DNA from: Defluviicoccus sp046348835
GTDB taxonomy: Bacteria > Pseudomonadota > Alphaproteobacteria > Rhodospirillales > Defluviicoccaceae
Direction: 5' to 3'
NCBI GenBank assembly: GCA_046348835.1
Contig: JAXMDM010000002.1
Span: forward strand, 682,001 to 746,000
Length of the DNA stretch: 64,000 bases
Numbering within the stretch: position 1 is the first letter of the stretch; every line of letters starts with the position of its first letter. Of this stretch, positions 8,342-16,837 are shown piece by piece. The notes beneath the pieces are model-generated. The model worked only from the letters and a program-made list of their open reading frames with translations, did no database searches and had not been told where the DNA came from. Position numbers and translations under genes: made by a program.

Positions 8342-10801
8342 TTGCCCGGCGACGAGATCGTCAATCTGGACCTGGATCCGCGCCAGCAGCGCCAGCAATT
8401 CTGGCACCGTGTCGTCCGGGTGGGCCTGCCCGTCGGCGCGGTCCTCCTCATCGTCGCCTCGATCATCGGCATCGCCCTGTTCGGCTATGTCAGCAACCGC
8501 CGCGATGCCCTGGCGCTGTCGCGCGACGTCCTGACCGCCCTCGACAAACGCGTTGGCGGGCAGCTGACCGGCTACCTGATGCCGGCGGTGCGGGTCCTCA
8601 ACCTGTTCCACAGCACGCTGCCGAGGGGCGTCTTCGCGGCAGGGCAACCGGAACTGGCACGCAATCTGGCGATCGGGGTGCTGCGCAGTTTGCCGCAGAT
8701 CGCCCTCGTCAGCTTCGCCGACGCCAACGGCGACTTTCTGATGGTCAATCGCGCGGACGACGATGGCGGGGTAGCGATCAAGACGATCGACAACCGCGAG
8801 GGAGCGAGAAGGGTGGGCTGGGAGCGGCGCGATGCCCAGGGCCAGGTCCTGTCTCGCACCGAGGACCCGGCCGACACCTACGATCCGCGCACTCGGCCGT
8901 GGTTTACCGGGGCTCTGCACGACGACGGCCGGGTATCCTGGACCGACCTCTATATCTTTTTCACCGACCGGGCTCCCGGCATCACCGCTTCGCTGGCGCT
9001 CTCCGCCCCTGCCGGTCGCCCCGCCGAGGTGGCCGGCGTGGACATCAGCCTGAAGGCGTTGAGCGCCTTCCTCGCCGGACTTGAGATCGGTAAGACCGGC
9101 CGGGCGATGATCATCGATCATGACGGGCGCCTCGTCGCCTTTCCCGATCCGGCGCGGGTGATGACGACGGTGGACGGCCAGCCGGTCCCGGCCTCCATCG
9201 ACCAACTGGGCGACCCGGTGCTCACCCGCGCCTACGATCGGCTGCGCGTCCTCGGCTACGGCTGGCACGTGATGGACGACGAGGGGACCCGCTTCATCAT
9301 CGCATCGTCCTCGTTGCGCGAGATCGTCGGCCGCGACTGGTCGCTCTTGTTCGTGGTGCCGGAGGACGATTTCGTCGGCTTCGTCGCCGCCAACAACCGC
9401 ACCTCGCTATTGATGTCGGTGGGCGTCGTCGCGCTCGCCGTCGGGCTGGCCGCCCTTCTCGCCCGCCAGGGGTGGCGGGCCGACCGGACCGCCCGGGCGC
9501 TGCGTCAGCGAGAGGAGACCTTGCAGGCGCAGCGCCAGGCGTTCGCCGACCTGGCGGCGACCGCCGACCTGTTCGATCCCGAAGCCAGGAGCGGTGCCGG
9601 TCGGCTTACCGAGACCGTCGCCCATACGCTGCAGGCACGGAGGGTCAGCCTGTGGCGGCTCGATCCCGGCCGGGGGGTCCTCCTTTGCGAGGATTGCTAC
9701 GACCGCGAAACGCGCGGCCACACGGCGGGCGGCGAGCTGCCGGCGAGCGACTGCCCGGGACTGATCGAGGCGTTGCAAGGCGAAGCGGAGATCGTGACCG
9801 CCGATGCGGCCAGCGATCCGCGTACCGGCGATCTCTATCGCCTCTACCTGCATCCCGCCGGCTGCCGGGCGTTGCTGGCGATGCCGGTTCGCTCCCACGG
9901 CCGGGTGCACGGGACCCTATGGGTGGAGGACCGGGGTGGCGGGGCGATGGGCGAGACCGACGCCATGGGGTTCGTTCGCTCGGTCGCGGGCATGCTGGCG
10001 CCCCGCTATGCCGCCGCGGCGCCGGCGGTCCCGGCGCCGGCCGGTCCGCCCGCCGCCGCCGGTTTGGGCGAAGAGCCGGCCGTCGACGCCGATATCGTCG
10101 TCACCCGCGAGAAGGTGGCGCCGTCGGCGGCGATGCGCACCGTGTCCATCGGCGGGGCGAGGACCGAGCGGTTCCGCACCAGATTGGCGGCCAAAGGTCT
10201 GGATGACGAGGCGCTGGCGGATGCCGCCTTTCCCGAGGTGGCGGTGATGGTCATGCGGTTTGTCGATCCCCTGGCGGCAGCGGCGCCCGCCGCCATTCCG
10301 GCCGCCGCTCCGGGTGCGGCGGAGGCGGCAACGGATCGCTCGCCGCTGCTCAATCAGGTGGTGCTGGCGCTGCAGCGCATCGCCGAGACGCACGAGATCG
10401 ATTACCTCAAGATCCTCAGCGATCAGGTGGTCGCCGCCGAAGGGTTCAGCGGCGACGCGGCGCAACAGGCGCGCGCGATCGCCGAGCTGGCGCTGGAGAT
10501 TCAGGCCTTTTGCGGCGAGGCTTTCGCCGGTACGGAAAGGCCGGTTCACCTGGCGATCGGTCTCGATCAGGGCACCGTCTTCGGCAGCAGCGTCGGTTTC
10601 GGCCGCGTCGCCTTCAACATCTGGGGCGATCCGGTCCGTGTCGCCCAGGCGATGGCGACGACCGCGCCGCCGGGCGACATTCAGATCACCGACCGCATCT
10701 ACCGCCACCTGGCCAGCCGCTATATGGCCCGGAGTCGGGGCGCCTTCTATGTGAAGGGAGAGGGCGAACTCTCCACCTACCTGTTGAAGGGGCGGCTGTG
10801 A
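8342..10801 (+). CDS. Cache-GAF receptor with degenerate class III cyclase domain
   Basis: 819 residues: helix at 27-50, periplasmic double-Cache domain (about 55-345; DPRTRPWF at 181-188), second helix at 355-376, short coiled linker, GAF domain (about 405-555), a Pro/Ala linker, and a C-terminal adenylate/guanylate cyclase homology domain (630-819). The cyclase fold is recognisable (YLKILSDQVV; AIGLDQGTVF; FNIWGDPV), but key residues differ. The first metal Asp aligns with Arg639, and the Asn/Arg pair after WGD is Arg766/Ala770. The second Asp (694) and the Lys (690) remain. Catalysis is doubtful; nucleotide sensing is possible. The start is TTG 8342 with GGAG at 8331-8334. It overlaps the MCE permease gene by four bases, so it probably reports an extracellular ligand to that transporter. 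Confidence 0.82.
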   Translation: MPGDEIVNLDLDPRQQRQQFWHRVVRVGLPVGAVLLIVASIIGIALFGYVSNRRDALALSRDVLTALDKRVGGQLTGYLMPAVRVLNLFHSTLPRGVFAAGQPELARNLAIGVLRSLPQIALVSFADANGDFLMVNRADDDGGVAIKTIDNREGARRVGWERRDAQGQVLSRTEDPADTYDPRTRPWFTGALHDDGRVSWTDLYIFFTDRAPGITASLALSAPAGRPAEVAGVDISLKALSAFLAGLEIGKTGRAMIIDHDGRLVAFPDPARVMTTVDGQPVPASIDQLGDPVLTRAYDRLRVLGYGWHVMDDEGTRFIIASSSLREIVGRDWSLLFVVPEDDFVGFVAANNRTSLLMSVGVVALAVGLAALLARQGWRADRTARALRQREETLQAQRQAFADLAATADLFDPEARSGAGRLTETVAHTLQARRVSLWRLDPGRGVLLCEDCYDRETRGHTAGGELPASDCPGLIEALQGEAEIVTADAASDPRTGDLYRLYLHPAGCRALLAMPVRSHGRVHGTLWVEDRGGGAMGETDAMGFVRSVAGMLAPRYAAAAPAVPAPAGPPAAAGLGEEPAVDADIVVTREKVAPSAAMRTVSIGGARTERFRTRLAAKGLDDEALADAAFPEVAVMVMRFVDPLAAAAPAAIPAAAPGAAEAATDRSPLLNQVVLALQRIAETHEIDYLKILSDQVVAAEGFSGDAAQQARAIAELALEIQAFCGEAFAGTERPVHLAIGLDQGTVFGSSVGFGRVAFNIWGDPVRVAQAMATTAPPGDIQITDRIYRHLASRYMARSRGAFYVKGEGELSTYLLKGRL

Positions 10802-11619
10802 GCGCCGCACCCGTCCGCATCCCCCTCGGCACACCGCGGGGTCTCCTGGCGGCGATCGGCCGGCCGTTCGTCGATGCGGCGGCCCAGGTGCTGGCAGCGG
10901 CCGGGATGGCGGTGGCGGTGATCGCCGAAGCGGTGAGGCCGATCGCCTGGCGGCCGCCGGTGACGGCCGAGTTCATGCGCACGATGAGCGAGGCCGGCGT
11001 CGGCGGGATTCGGGCGGCGATGATCAGTGGCGCCTTGTTCGGGGTCGCCATGGTCATGCAGGCGGCCTACTGGCTGGGCGTCGCCGGCCAGCTTGACCTG
11101 GTGGCCAAGGTCCTGGTCCTGCTGTTGATCCGTGAGATCGCGCCGGTGATCATGGGACTGATCCTGGTCGGCCGCAGCGCGACGGCGATGATGATCGAAT
11201 TCAGTCTGATGCGCAGAAACGGTCAGTTGCGCATGCTCGCCCTGCACGGGATCGAGCCGTTCCGCTTCCTCGTTATGCCGCGGGTCGTCGGGCTGGCGCT
11301 GAGCCAGTTTGCACTGACCGTCGTCTTCGTGCTGACCGCCCTCGTTCTCGGTCATCTGTTCGGCTACGCGGCGGGGGTGACCCAACGCTCCCTCTTCGGC
11401 TTTCTCGACCGGGTGCTGCAGGCGATGACGATGATGGATTTCGTCATCTTGCCGCTGAAGAGCCTCGCCATCGGGCTTGCCGTCGGCATCGTCAGCACGC
11501 TCGCCATCTTTGACCCCGGCGCTCATCAGCGGCCGATCAAGGCGTTGATCGCCGGCGGCTTCGTCAACGCCGTCCTCGCCGTCTTCCTGGTGAGCGGGCT
11601 GCTGAGCGTGTTGCTGTAG
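10798..11619 (+). CDS. MlaE-family MCE transporter permease
   Basis: A 273-residue inner-membrane permease of the MlaE/YrbE family, which moves phospholipids or other lipids between the inner membrane and MCE proteins. Five to six hydrophobic segments are seen. The family signature region is IREIAPVIMGLILVGRSATAMMIEFS followed by a cytoplasmic coupling stretch (MLALHGIEPFRFLVMPRVVGLAL). The usual conserved ExG-type coupling residues are only partly kept, in line with the degenerate partner ATPase. The start is GTG 10798, overlapping the upstream TGA as GTGA. It is the second gene of a tightly packed five-gene operon. Confidence 0.85.
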   Translation: MSAAPVRIPLGTPRGLLAAIGRPFVDAAAQVLAAAGMAVAVIAEAVRPIAWRPPVTAEFMRTMSEAGVGGIRAAMISGALFGVAMVMQAAYWLGVAGQLDLVAKVLVLLLIREIAPVIMGLILVGRSATAMMIEFSLMRRNGQLRMLALHGIEPFRFLVMPRVVGLALSQFALTVVFVLTALVLGHLFGYAAGVTQRSLFGFLDRVLQAMTMMDFVILPLKSLAIGLAVGIVSTLAIFDPGAHQRPIKALIAGGFVNAVLAVFLVSGLLSVLL

Positions 11620-11633
11620 GGCGGGGGGGACGA

Positions 11634-12356
11634 ATGGACCGCGACATCCAGCCCACCGGACAGCCCGCCGGCCCGGACCCGCACCTCGTCCTCGATCTTC
11701 GCGACGTGAGCCCGATGGCGCTCACCCTGGCGGTTCCGGCGCGATCGCTGCTGATGATCCAGGTGACCGACTGGCGGCAGGCGGCAACGCTGATCGACCT
11801 GGCAACGGGACGGGCGAAGCCCCGGAGCGGCACGGTGCGGTTCCTCGGTCGCGACTGGGCGACCTTGCCGCCGATCCAGGCCGAAGCCATGCGGGGACGC
11901 ATCGGCTATGTGCTGCGCGACGGCAACTGGCTCGACAGCCTGACCGTCTTCGACAACATCCTCCTGCCGCGCCGGTACCACACCCGGCGGCCGCTGGCCG
12001 AGTTGGAGGACGACGCCGTCGACCTGGCGACGCGCCTGGGGCTCCCCGGCGTGCCTTTGGGCTTCCCCGCCGAGGTCGGGGTGGAGGATCTGCAACGGGC
12101 CGCCTGCATCCGCGCCTTCCTCGGGCGCCCGGCCCTGGTGATCCTCGAAGAACCGACGCGCAGTCTTGCCGCGGACGTCTTTCTCGAGCCGCTGGTCAAT
12201 GTCATCCGCCTCGCCCGCGACAGGGAGGCCGCGGTTTTCTGGTTCACCCAGAACCCGGCGATCTGGGGCGATCCCAGCCTGCCGGCGACCGGGCGCTACC
12301 GGCTCCGGGACGTGCTGCACCGGATGGTGATGCCGGCTTCGGGAGGGCGGGCATGA
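11634..12356 (+). CDS. MlaF-like ABC subunit with all nucleotide motifs lost
   Basis: 240 residues that keep the length and order of an MlaF-type ABC ATPase (SGTVRFLGRDW after the first strand, SLTVFDNILLP after the Q-loop). The working residues are gone. The Walker A position (about 41-52) reads MIQVTDWRQAAT with Gln for the Lys. The Q-loop Gln is Arg95. The signature (149-155) reads GVEDLQR. Walker B is ALVILEEPT, with Glu in place of the Asp. The switch His is Gln206. It therefore looks like a pseudo-ATPase rather than a sequencing artefact, since the frame is intact and the gene is overlapped by its neighbour. The start ATG is preceded by a G-rich ribosome site. It may be a structural or regulatory subunit, or partner with an ATPase from elsewhere. 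Confidence 0.75.
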   Translation: MDRDIQPTGQPAGPDPHLVLDLRDVSPMALTLAVPARSLLMIQVTDWRQAATLIDLATGRAKPRSGTVRFLGRDWATLPPIQAEAMRGRIGYVLRDGNWLDSLTVFDNILLPRRYHTRRPLAELEDDAVDLATRLGLPGVPLGFPAEVGVEDLQRAACIRAFLGRPALVILEEPTRSLAADVFLEPLVNVIRLARDREAAVFWFTQNPAIWGDPSLPATGRYRLRDVLHRMVMPASGGRA

Positions 12357-13372
12357 GCCGGGGTCTCGACCGCCGGCGCTATGCCAACGAGGCGGTGGGC
12401 GCGCTGCTGCTGTTCGCCATCGCCGTGTTGGCGGTCGCCGTTCTCCAGGGCGGGATCGTCCATCGCTGGCTCAATCCGCCGGCGACGCTGAAGATCATCC
12501 TGCCGGAGCAGGGCCTGTTCGGCCTCTCCGCCGGCGCGGCGGTGGAGATCCTCGGCACCACCGCCGGGCAGGTGACCCGGATCGTCATCGATCCCAACCA
12601 GAGCTTCTATGCGGAAGCCGAGATCAGCAACGACATGCGGGCGTTCGTGCGCCGGGATTCGGCGGCGTTCATCCGCAAGCAGTTCGGCATCGCCGGCGCC
12701 GCCTATCTGGAGATCACCCGCGGCAGCGGCGAACCGCTCGACTGGGACTTCGCGGTCATCCAGGCCCGGGTCGACCGCGCCCCCACCGAGGACCTGGGCG
12801 CCCTGATCACCGATCTGCGCGAGCGGATCGTGCCGATCATCGATCAGACCGGCCGGGCGGTGACCGCCCTCGCCGACGTGGCAACCCAGCTCCGGGCCCC
12901 CGATGGCCCGCTCAACCGGGTGCTGGCGGACGTCGGTCGCATTACCCAGCAACTGGCGGAAGGGCGGGGAGCCGTCGGCGCGCTGATCGGCGACGAAAGG
13001 CTGGCGGGCGAGACGCGCCGCGCGGTGGCGCAGGTGAGCGAAGCGGCGGGACGCGTGCAGACGATCAGCCGCGACCTGGAGCAGGTGGCGCGGAATCTGA
13101 GGACGACGAGCCGGTCGGTGAGCGACCAGGCCGAGGTGGTGCCGCGCATCGTCGCCAACGTCGATGCGTCGCTGGCCTCGCTCAAGGGAGTGAGCCGCGA
13201 CCTCAGTCAGGCGACGCCGGCGCTGCCGGCGTTGCTGGCGCAGACCCAGCAGACGACGCTGGAGCTGGAGCAGCTACTCGCCCAGTTGCGTTCGTTGTGG
13301 GTTTTGGGGGGCGGCGGCCAGCCGGAAGGCAGCGCCGATCCGCGGCTGTCGCCCTTGGAGGCCCGGCCGTGA
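12353..13372 (+). CDS. MlaD-type MCE-domain lipid-binding protein
   Basis: 339 residues: one N-terminal membrane anchor (about 15-33), an MCE domain (about 40-120; FGLSAGAAVEILGTTAGQVT is the typical core), then a long helical coiled-coil region (about 150-320) rich in Ala, Gln and Arg. Family members form hexameric rings in the periplasm that pass lipids from the MlaE permease toward the outer membrane; the helical tail can form a tunnel. The start ATG overlaps the stop of the ATPase-like gene (ATGA) and its own stop overlaps the next gene (GTGA), so the four genes are translationally linked. Confidence 0.87.
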   Translation: MSRGLDRRRYANEAVGALLLFAIAVLAVAVLQGGIVHRWLNPPATLKIILPEQGLFGLSAGAAVEILGTTAGQVTRIVIDPNQSFYAEAEISNDMRAFVRRDSAAFIRKQFGIAGAAYLEITRGSGEPLDWDFAVIQARVDRAPTEDLGALITDLRERIVPIIDQTGRAVTALADVATQLRAPDGPLNRVLADVGRITQQLAEGRGAVGALIGDERLAGETRRAVAQVSEAAGRVQTISRDLEQVARNLRTTSRSVSDQAEVVPRIVANVDASLASLKGVSRDLSQATPALPALLAQTQQTTLELEQLLAQLRSLWVLGGGGQPEGSADPRLSPLEARP

Positions 13373-14286
13373 GCCGGCGGGGGCTCGCGTCGCTCCTCGC
13401 CCTGGCGGCACTCACCGATTGCGGCGGCAGCGCGCCACCCCCGCCGGTCGATCCGGCGCTGGTGCAGACCCAGCGTCTCGCCCGGCTCGCCTTCGAGCAG
13501 GACCGCCCCGATCAGGCGGCGACCCTCTACCGCCAGGCACAGGATCGTGCCTGGCGACGCGACGACCTGCCGGCGATCGGCGACACCGGCTACAACCTCG
13601 CCGTCGTCGAGCTCCGTCGTGGGCAGCCGGCCGCCGCCCTCGATGTGGCCCGCCGGACCGGCGACGAACTGGAACGCCGCGGCGTTCCCGTCCCGGCAGA
13701 CCTGGAACTGGTGGAGGCGGTCGGCCTCTACCGGACCGGCGAGGCGATGGCGGCGGCGCAATTGGCCGCACACGTGGCGGCTCGCCCCGATGCCTCGACC
13801 GAGACCGTCGCCCGGGCCCTCTTCCTCACCGGCCTGGTGGCCGCCGACGAGGGCGACACCGCGGCCCTGACCGCGGCCCTGGCGGCAATGGGCGACCCCA
13901 CGACCGGAACCCGATACACCGGGGCGACCGAGGCCGACCGCGACGAGCTGGTCGGCCGCCTGGCACTGCGGCGGGGGGACGGGGCGGCGGCGGAAGCGGC
14001 CTTCGTCCGCGCCGCCGACCGGCGCCGCCAACTCCTCGACGATCGGGGGATGGCAAGGGCGCTGGCCTTGGCGGCGAAGGCGTGTGAAGCCCAGGGCGAG
14101 ACCGCGACCGCGGCGGACTTCTACCTGCGCGCCGGGCGAAGCGCGGCCCTGTCCGCCGATACGGGCGACGCCGAGCGCTGGCTCGAGCGGGCCCGCCAAC
14201 TGGCGCTGCAAAGCGCCACGCCGTCCGTTGCCGGCGAGGCGGAAGCGAGGCTCGCTACCCTCCGCCAGGCGGCCAACCGCCCGTGA
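13369..14286 (+). CDS. TPR-like periplasmic protein of the MCE operon
   Basis: 305 residues. An N-terminal hydrophobic segment leads to ALTDC at about residues 14-18, resembling a lipobox but with Asp just before the Cys, so lipidation is uncertain. The remainder is Ala-rich helical hairpins of TPR type (RLARLAFEQDRPDQAATLYRQA; MARALALAAKACEAQGE; DAERWLERARQLAL). No enzyme motif is seen. The GTG start overlaps the stop of the MCE gene. Its place as last gene of the operon suggests a periplasmic scaffold or outer-membrane-side partner, comparable in position to accessory lipoproteins of Mla-type systems. That role is inference. Confidence 0.65.
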   Translation: MSRRGLASLLALAALTDCGGSAPPPPVDPALVQTQRLARLAFEQDRPDQAATLYRQAQDRAWRRDDLPAIGDTGYNLAVVELRRGQPAAALDVARRTGDELERRGVPVPADLELVEAVGLYRTGEAMAAAQLAAHVAARPDASTETVARALFLTGLVAADEGDTAALTAALAAMGDPTTGTRYTGATEADRDELVGRLALRRGDGAAAEAAFVRAADRRRQLLDDRGMARALALAAKACEAQGETATAADFYLRAGRSAALSADTGDAERWLERARQLALQSATPSVAGEAEARLATLRQAANRP

Positions 14287-14291
14287 ACGCG

Positions 14292-14326
14292 GCGAAATGC
14301 CGGACCGAGGATGGCCGGCATTTCGC
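14292..14326. terminator. Bidirectional terminator between convergent operons
   Basis: Perfect 12-bp inverted repeat, GCGAAATGCCGG (14292-14303) and CCGGCATTTCGC (14315-14326), with an 11-nt loop. It sits exactly in the gap between the MCE operon (+) and the DUF2892 gene (-). The A/T-rich base of the stem could give U-runs on both strands. Confidence 0.65.
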
Positions 14327-14344
14327 TTGCCCCGGCCGCGCCCG

Positions 14345-14542
14345 TCAGGGCTTGGCCGAAATCGGGCAGGTGCGGATGCCGAGGAGCCGGTAGGCGGGGC
14401 ACCAGCGCACCAGCGCGGTGGCGATGGGAATGAGGCCGAGCCAGCCCCACGGCGTCTGCGGGCCGACGAACACCAAGGCGATCAACACCACCCCGACGAT
14501 GAGCCGCAGGGCGCGATCGACAGTGCCGATATTCTTGCTCAT
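14345..14542 (-). CDS. DUF2892 small inner-membrane protein
   Basis: 65 residues with two hydrophobic helices (about 10-30 and 34-45). It matches the DUF2892 pattern: a VDRALRLIVGVVLIAL start, CPAYRLLGIRTC at the end, and Cys48 and Cys59. The same domain is the membrane part of YgaP-type rhodaneses, and the free form is often found near sulfur-transfer genes, as here. It is the last gene of the minus-strand sulfur-type operon, 38 bases after dsrE-like. Exact function unknown; the cysteine pair may matter for sulfane sulfur handling (inference). Confidence 0.8.
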   Translation of the reverse strand: MSKNIGTVDRALRLIVGVVLIALVFVGPQTPWGWLGLIPIATALVRWCPAYRLLGIRTCPISAKP

Positions 14543-14580
14543 ATCCAGTTCTCCCTATTCTCTCGATCCACCTGTCGCCG

Positions 14581-15009
14581 TCACCAGCTCAGCACCTTCG
14601 TGTCGTCCTTGAACAGCAGGCCGCCGGTCAGGTCCGGATTGCCCAGCTTCGTCCCCGCGATCAGACCGCCGTCGGCGACGCCATAGTGCTTCAGGCATGC
14701 CGGGCAGACGATGACGGTGGCCCCCTTTGCCATCAACTCGGCCAGCGCCTTCTGCTGATCGGCGAGCCGGCCGCTTTGCTCCGTCGAGGCCAGCAGCACG
14801 CCGCTGTCGTTCAGCCAGATGGTCACCGGATGGCCGCGCTCCAGCATGGCCTTGGAGAACCCCAACGCCATGTCGGCACGATGGTCCTGGTCGGTCGTCA
14901 GGTTAATGAAGAGCGGATCGTCGGTATCGGCCATTGCCGGCGTCGCCGCCGCCAAAGCGACTGCCATCATCGCCAGGGCGGCGAAGATGTTACGAAGTTT
15001 GTAAACCAT
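14581..15009 (-). CDS. Periplasmic DsrE-family protein
   Basis: 142 residues. A cleavable Sec signal peptide is clear (MVYKLRNIFAALAMMAVALAAATPAMA). The mature part is a DsrE/DsrF-like fold: DPLFINLTTDQDHRADMALGFSKAML, then VTIWLNDSGVLL, and a candidate sulfur-carrying Cys in VIVCPACLKHYGV. Such proteins carry or hand over sulfane sulfur. The start is ATG 15009, with AGGAAGG a few bases upstream; an open frame continues to 15102 but would put sequence before the signal peptide. It lies between a CoA-disulfide reductase/rhodanese gene and DUF2892, consistent with sulfur trafficking in the envelope. Confidence 0.82.
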   Translation of the reverse strand: MVYKLRNIFAALAMMAVALAAATPAMADTDDPLFINLTTDQDHRADMALGFSKAMLERGHPVTIWLNDSGVLLASTEQSGRLADQQKALAELMAKGATVIVCPACLKHYGVADGGLIAGTKLGNPDLTGGLLFKDDTKVLSW

Positions 15010-15061
15010 GGATTTTCCCTTCCTGTTTTGACCCGGTTCGGTGGTGACGGCCCTGCACCCT

Positions 15062-16801
15062 TCAGCGTGGTTCCATGTCGAAGATGCGCTTCGCCAGCCC
15101 ATAGCCGCCGTAGAGATTGCGCACGTCGGTCCAGCCGCTGTTCAGCAGGATCTGCTGGGCGACATAGCTGCGGTAGCCGGTGCCGCACTGGAGGACGACC
15201 GGCCGGTCGCGCGGGATCTCCGCCAGATGGTCGCGCAAGGTTTCCAGCGGGATGTTGACGGCCTGGGGCAGGCGCCCTTCTTCGAATTCGCGCGGCGTCC
15301 GCACGTCGGCCAGGAACGGCGGCGCCGCCGTCGCCAGCGCCTCCTGCAGACGCAGGGGAGAGGTCCCGGGGCCGGTGCCGCGGAAGGCATTGGCGGCGAC
15401 GAAGCCGGCCATCACCACGATGTCCTTGGCGGAGCCGAAGGGCGGGGCATAGCAGAGGTCGAGGCCCTCCAGGTCTTCGACCGTCATCTCGCCCTGAATG
15501 GCGGTGGCGAGCACGTCGAGGCGCTTATCGATCCCATCCTCGCCGACCGCCTGGGCGCCCAGCACCCGCCCATCTGCCGGCGCATAGATCAGCTTCAGCA
15601 GCATCAGCTTGGCGCCGGGGTAGTAGCCGGCGTGGCTCGGACCGATGACGTAGGTGACCGCCACATCGATGCCGGCCCGGTGCGCCATTTTCTCGGTCAG
15701 CCCGGTTCCGCCGGCGACGAGGGCACCGACGCGGACGATGGCGGTGCCGAGGACGCCCCGCATCCGCAGCCGTCGGCGGTCCGCGGCGGCATCGCTCACG
15801 TCGAGCGCGGCATTCTGCCCGGCGATGCGCCCCTGCTTGTTGGCGGGGCCGGCAAGGGGGATGTTGACGCTGTCCCCGGTGGGCAGGAAGACCGCCTCGC
15901 AGTTGTCGCCCGCGGCGAAGATGGCGGGATCGGAGGTACGCTGGTGGGCGTCGACGGCGATGGCGCCGGTCTTGCCGAGGCGCAGTCCGGCCGCCTTGGC
16001 CAAGGCGACGTTGGGGCGGACGCCGGTGCCGATGATGGCGATGTCGAAGATCACCTCGCGACCGCTCTTGAGCACCGCCTTCGAGCGATTGCCGGCGGCC
16101 TCGATACGGGCGACGCCATCGTTGAGGATGACCGTGGCGCCGGCGCTGCGCAGCCCCAGCTCGATCGGGTGGGCCATCTCCTTGTCGAGCGGCCCCATCA
16201 ACTGGTCCTGGGCCTCGACTACGGCGATGCGGAAGCCGCGCTGCATGAGCTGCTCGGCGCATTCGAGGCCGATGTAGCCGCCGCCGATGATCAGCGCCTG
16301 AAAGCCGGCCTCCTTGACGTTGACGAAGTGGCCGCCTTCCATCTCCCGGGGCAGAAGCTGCGCCAGGCGATGCATGATCGCATCCACGTCGGGAACGGTT
16401 CGGCAATAGAAGATGTTGGGACCGTCGAGGCCGGCGATCGGCGGCACGATGGGGACCGTCCCGGTGGCGAGGATGAGCCGGTCGTAGCCGAGAGTCGACG
16501 CGCCGTTCTCCGGATCGATGTAGGAGACGGTGCGCTCGCTCGGGTTCACCCCGACCACCTCGGTGTTGAGGCGTACGTCGATCCGGAAGAACTTGGTAAA
16601 GCGTTCGGGACTGGCGACGAACAGGGCATCGCGGGCGGCGATCTCCCCACCGACGTAGTAGGGCAGGCCGCAGTTGGCATAGCTCATGTATGGGCCGTGA
16701 TCGAACATGACGATCTCGACGGCCTCGTTGGTCCTGCGTGCTTTCGCCGCGGCGGAGGCCCCGGCGGCGACTCCGCCCACGACAACGATACGCTTGGTCA
16801 C
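15062..16801 (-). CDS. CoA-disulfide reductase / persulfide reductase with rhodanese domain
   Basis: 579 residues, the CoADR-RHD architecture. The FAD motif VVVGGVAAGASAAAKARR opens the protein. The single redox Cys44 lies in MSYANCGLPYYVGG, typical of CoA-disulfide and NADH-oxidase-type flavoenzymes. The NAD(P)H motif is LIIGGGYIGLECAEQL, and FAAGDNCE binds FAD. A C-terminal rhodanese domain (about 470-575) has the active loop LQCGTGYRS. Homologues reduce CoA-S-SH, polysulfide or CoA disulfide with NAD(P)H. The start is GTG 16801 with AAGGGA upstream. It sits in the minus-strand run with YeeE/YedE, DsrE and DUF2892 genes, supporting a role in reducing imported or stored sulfane sulfur. Confidence 0.9.
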   Translation of the reverse strand: MTKRIVVVGGVAAGASAAAKARRTNEAVEIVMFDHGPYMSYANCGLPYYVGGEIAARDALFVASPERFTKFFRIDVRLNTEVVGVNPSERTVSYIDPENGASTLGYDRLILATGTVPIVPPIAGLDGPNIFYCRTVPDVDAIMHRLAQLLPREMEGGHFVNVKEAGFQALIIGGGYIGLECAEQLMQRGFRIAVVEAQDQLMGPLDKEMAHPIELGLRSAGATVILNDGVARIEAAGNRSKAVLKSGREVIFDIAIIGTGVRPNVALAKAAGLRLGKTGAIAVDAHQRTSDPAIFAAGDNCEAVFLPTGDSVNIPLAGPANKQGRIAGQNAALDVSDAAADRRRLRMRGVLGTAIVRVGALVAGGTGLTEKMAHRAGIDVAVTYVIGPSHAGYYPGAKLMLLKLIYAPADGRVLGAQAVGEDGIDKRLDVLATAIQGEMTVEDLEGLDLCYAPPFGSAKDIVVMAGFVAANAFRGTGPGTSPLRLQEALATAAPPFLADVRTPREFEEGRLPQAVNIPLETLRDHLAEIPRDRPVVLQCGTGYRSYVAQQILLNSGWTDVRNLYGGYGLAKRIFDMEPR

Positions 16802-16837
16802 GCGACTATCCCTTCCGGTGCTGGCAGTGATTGGTGG

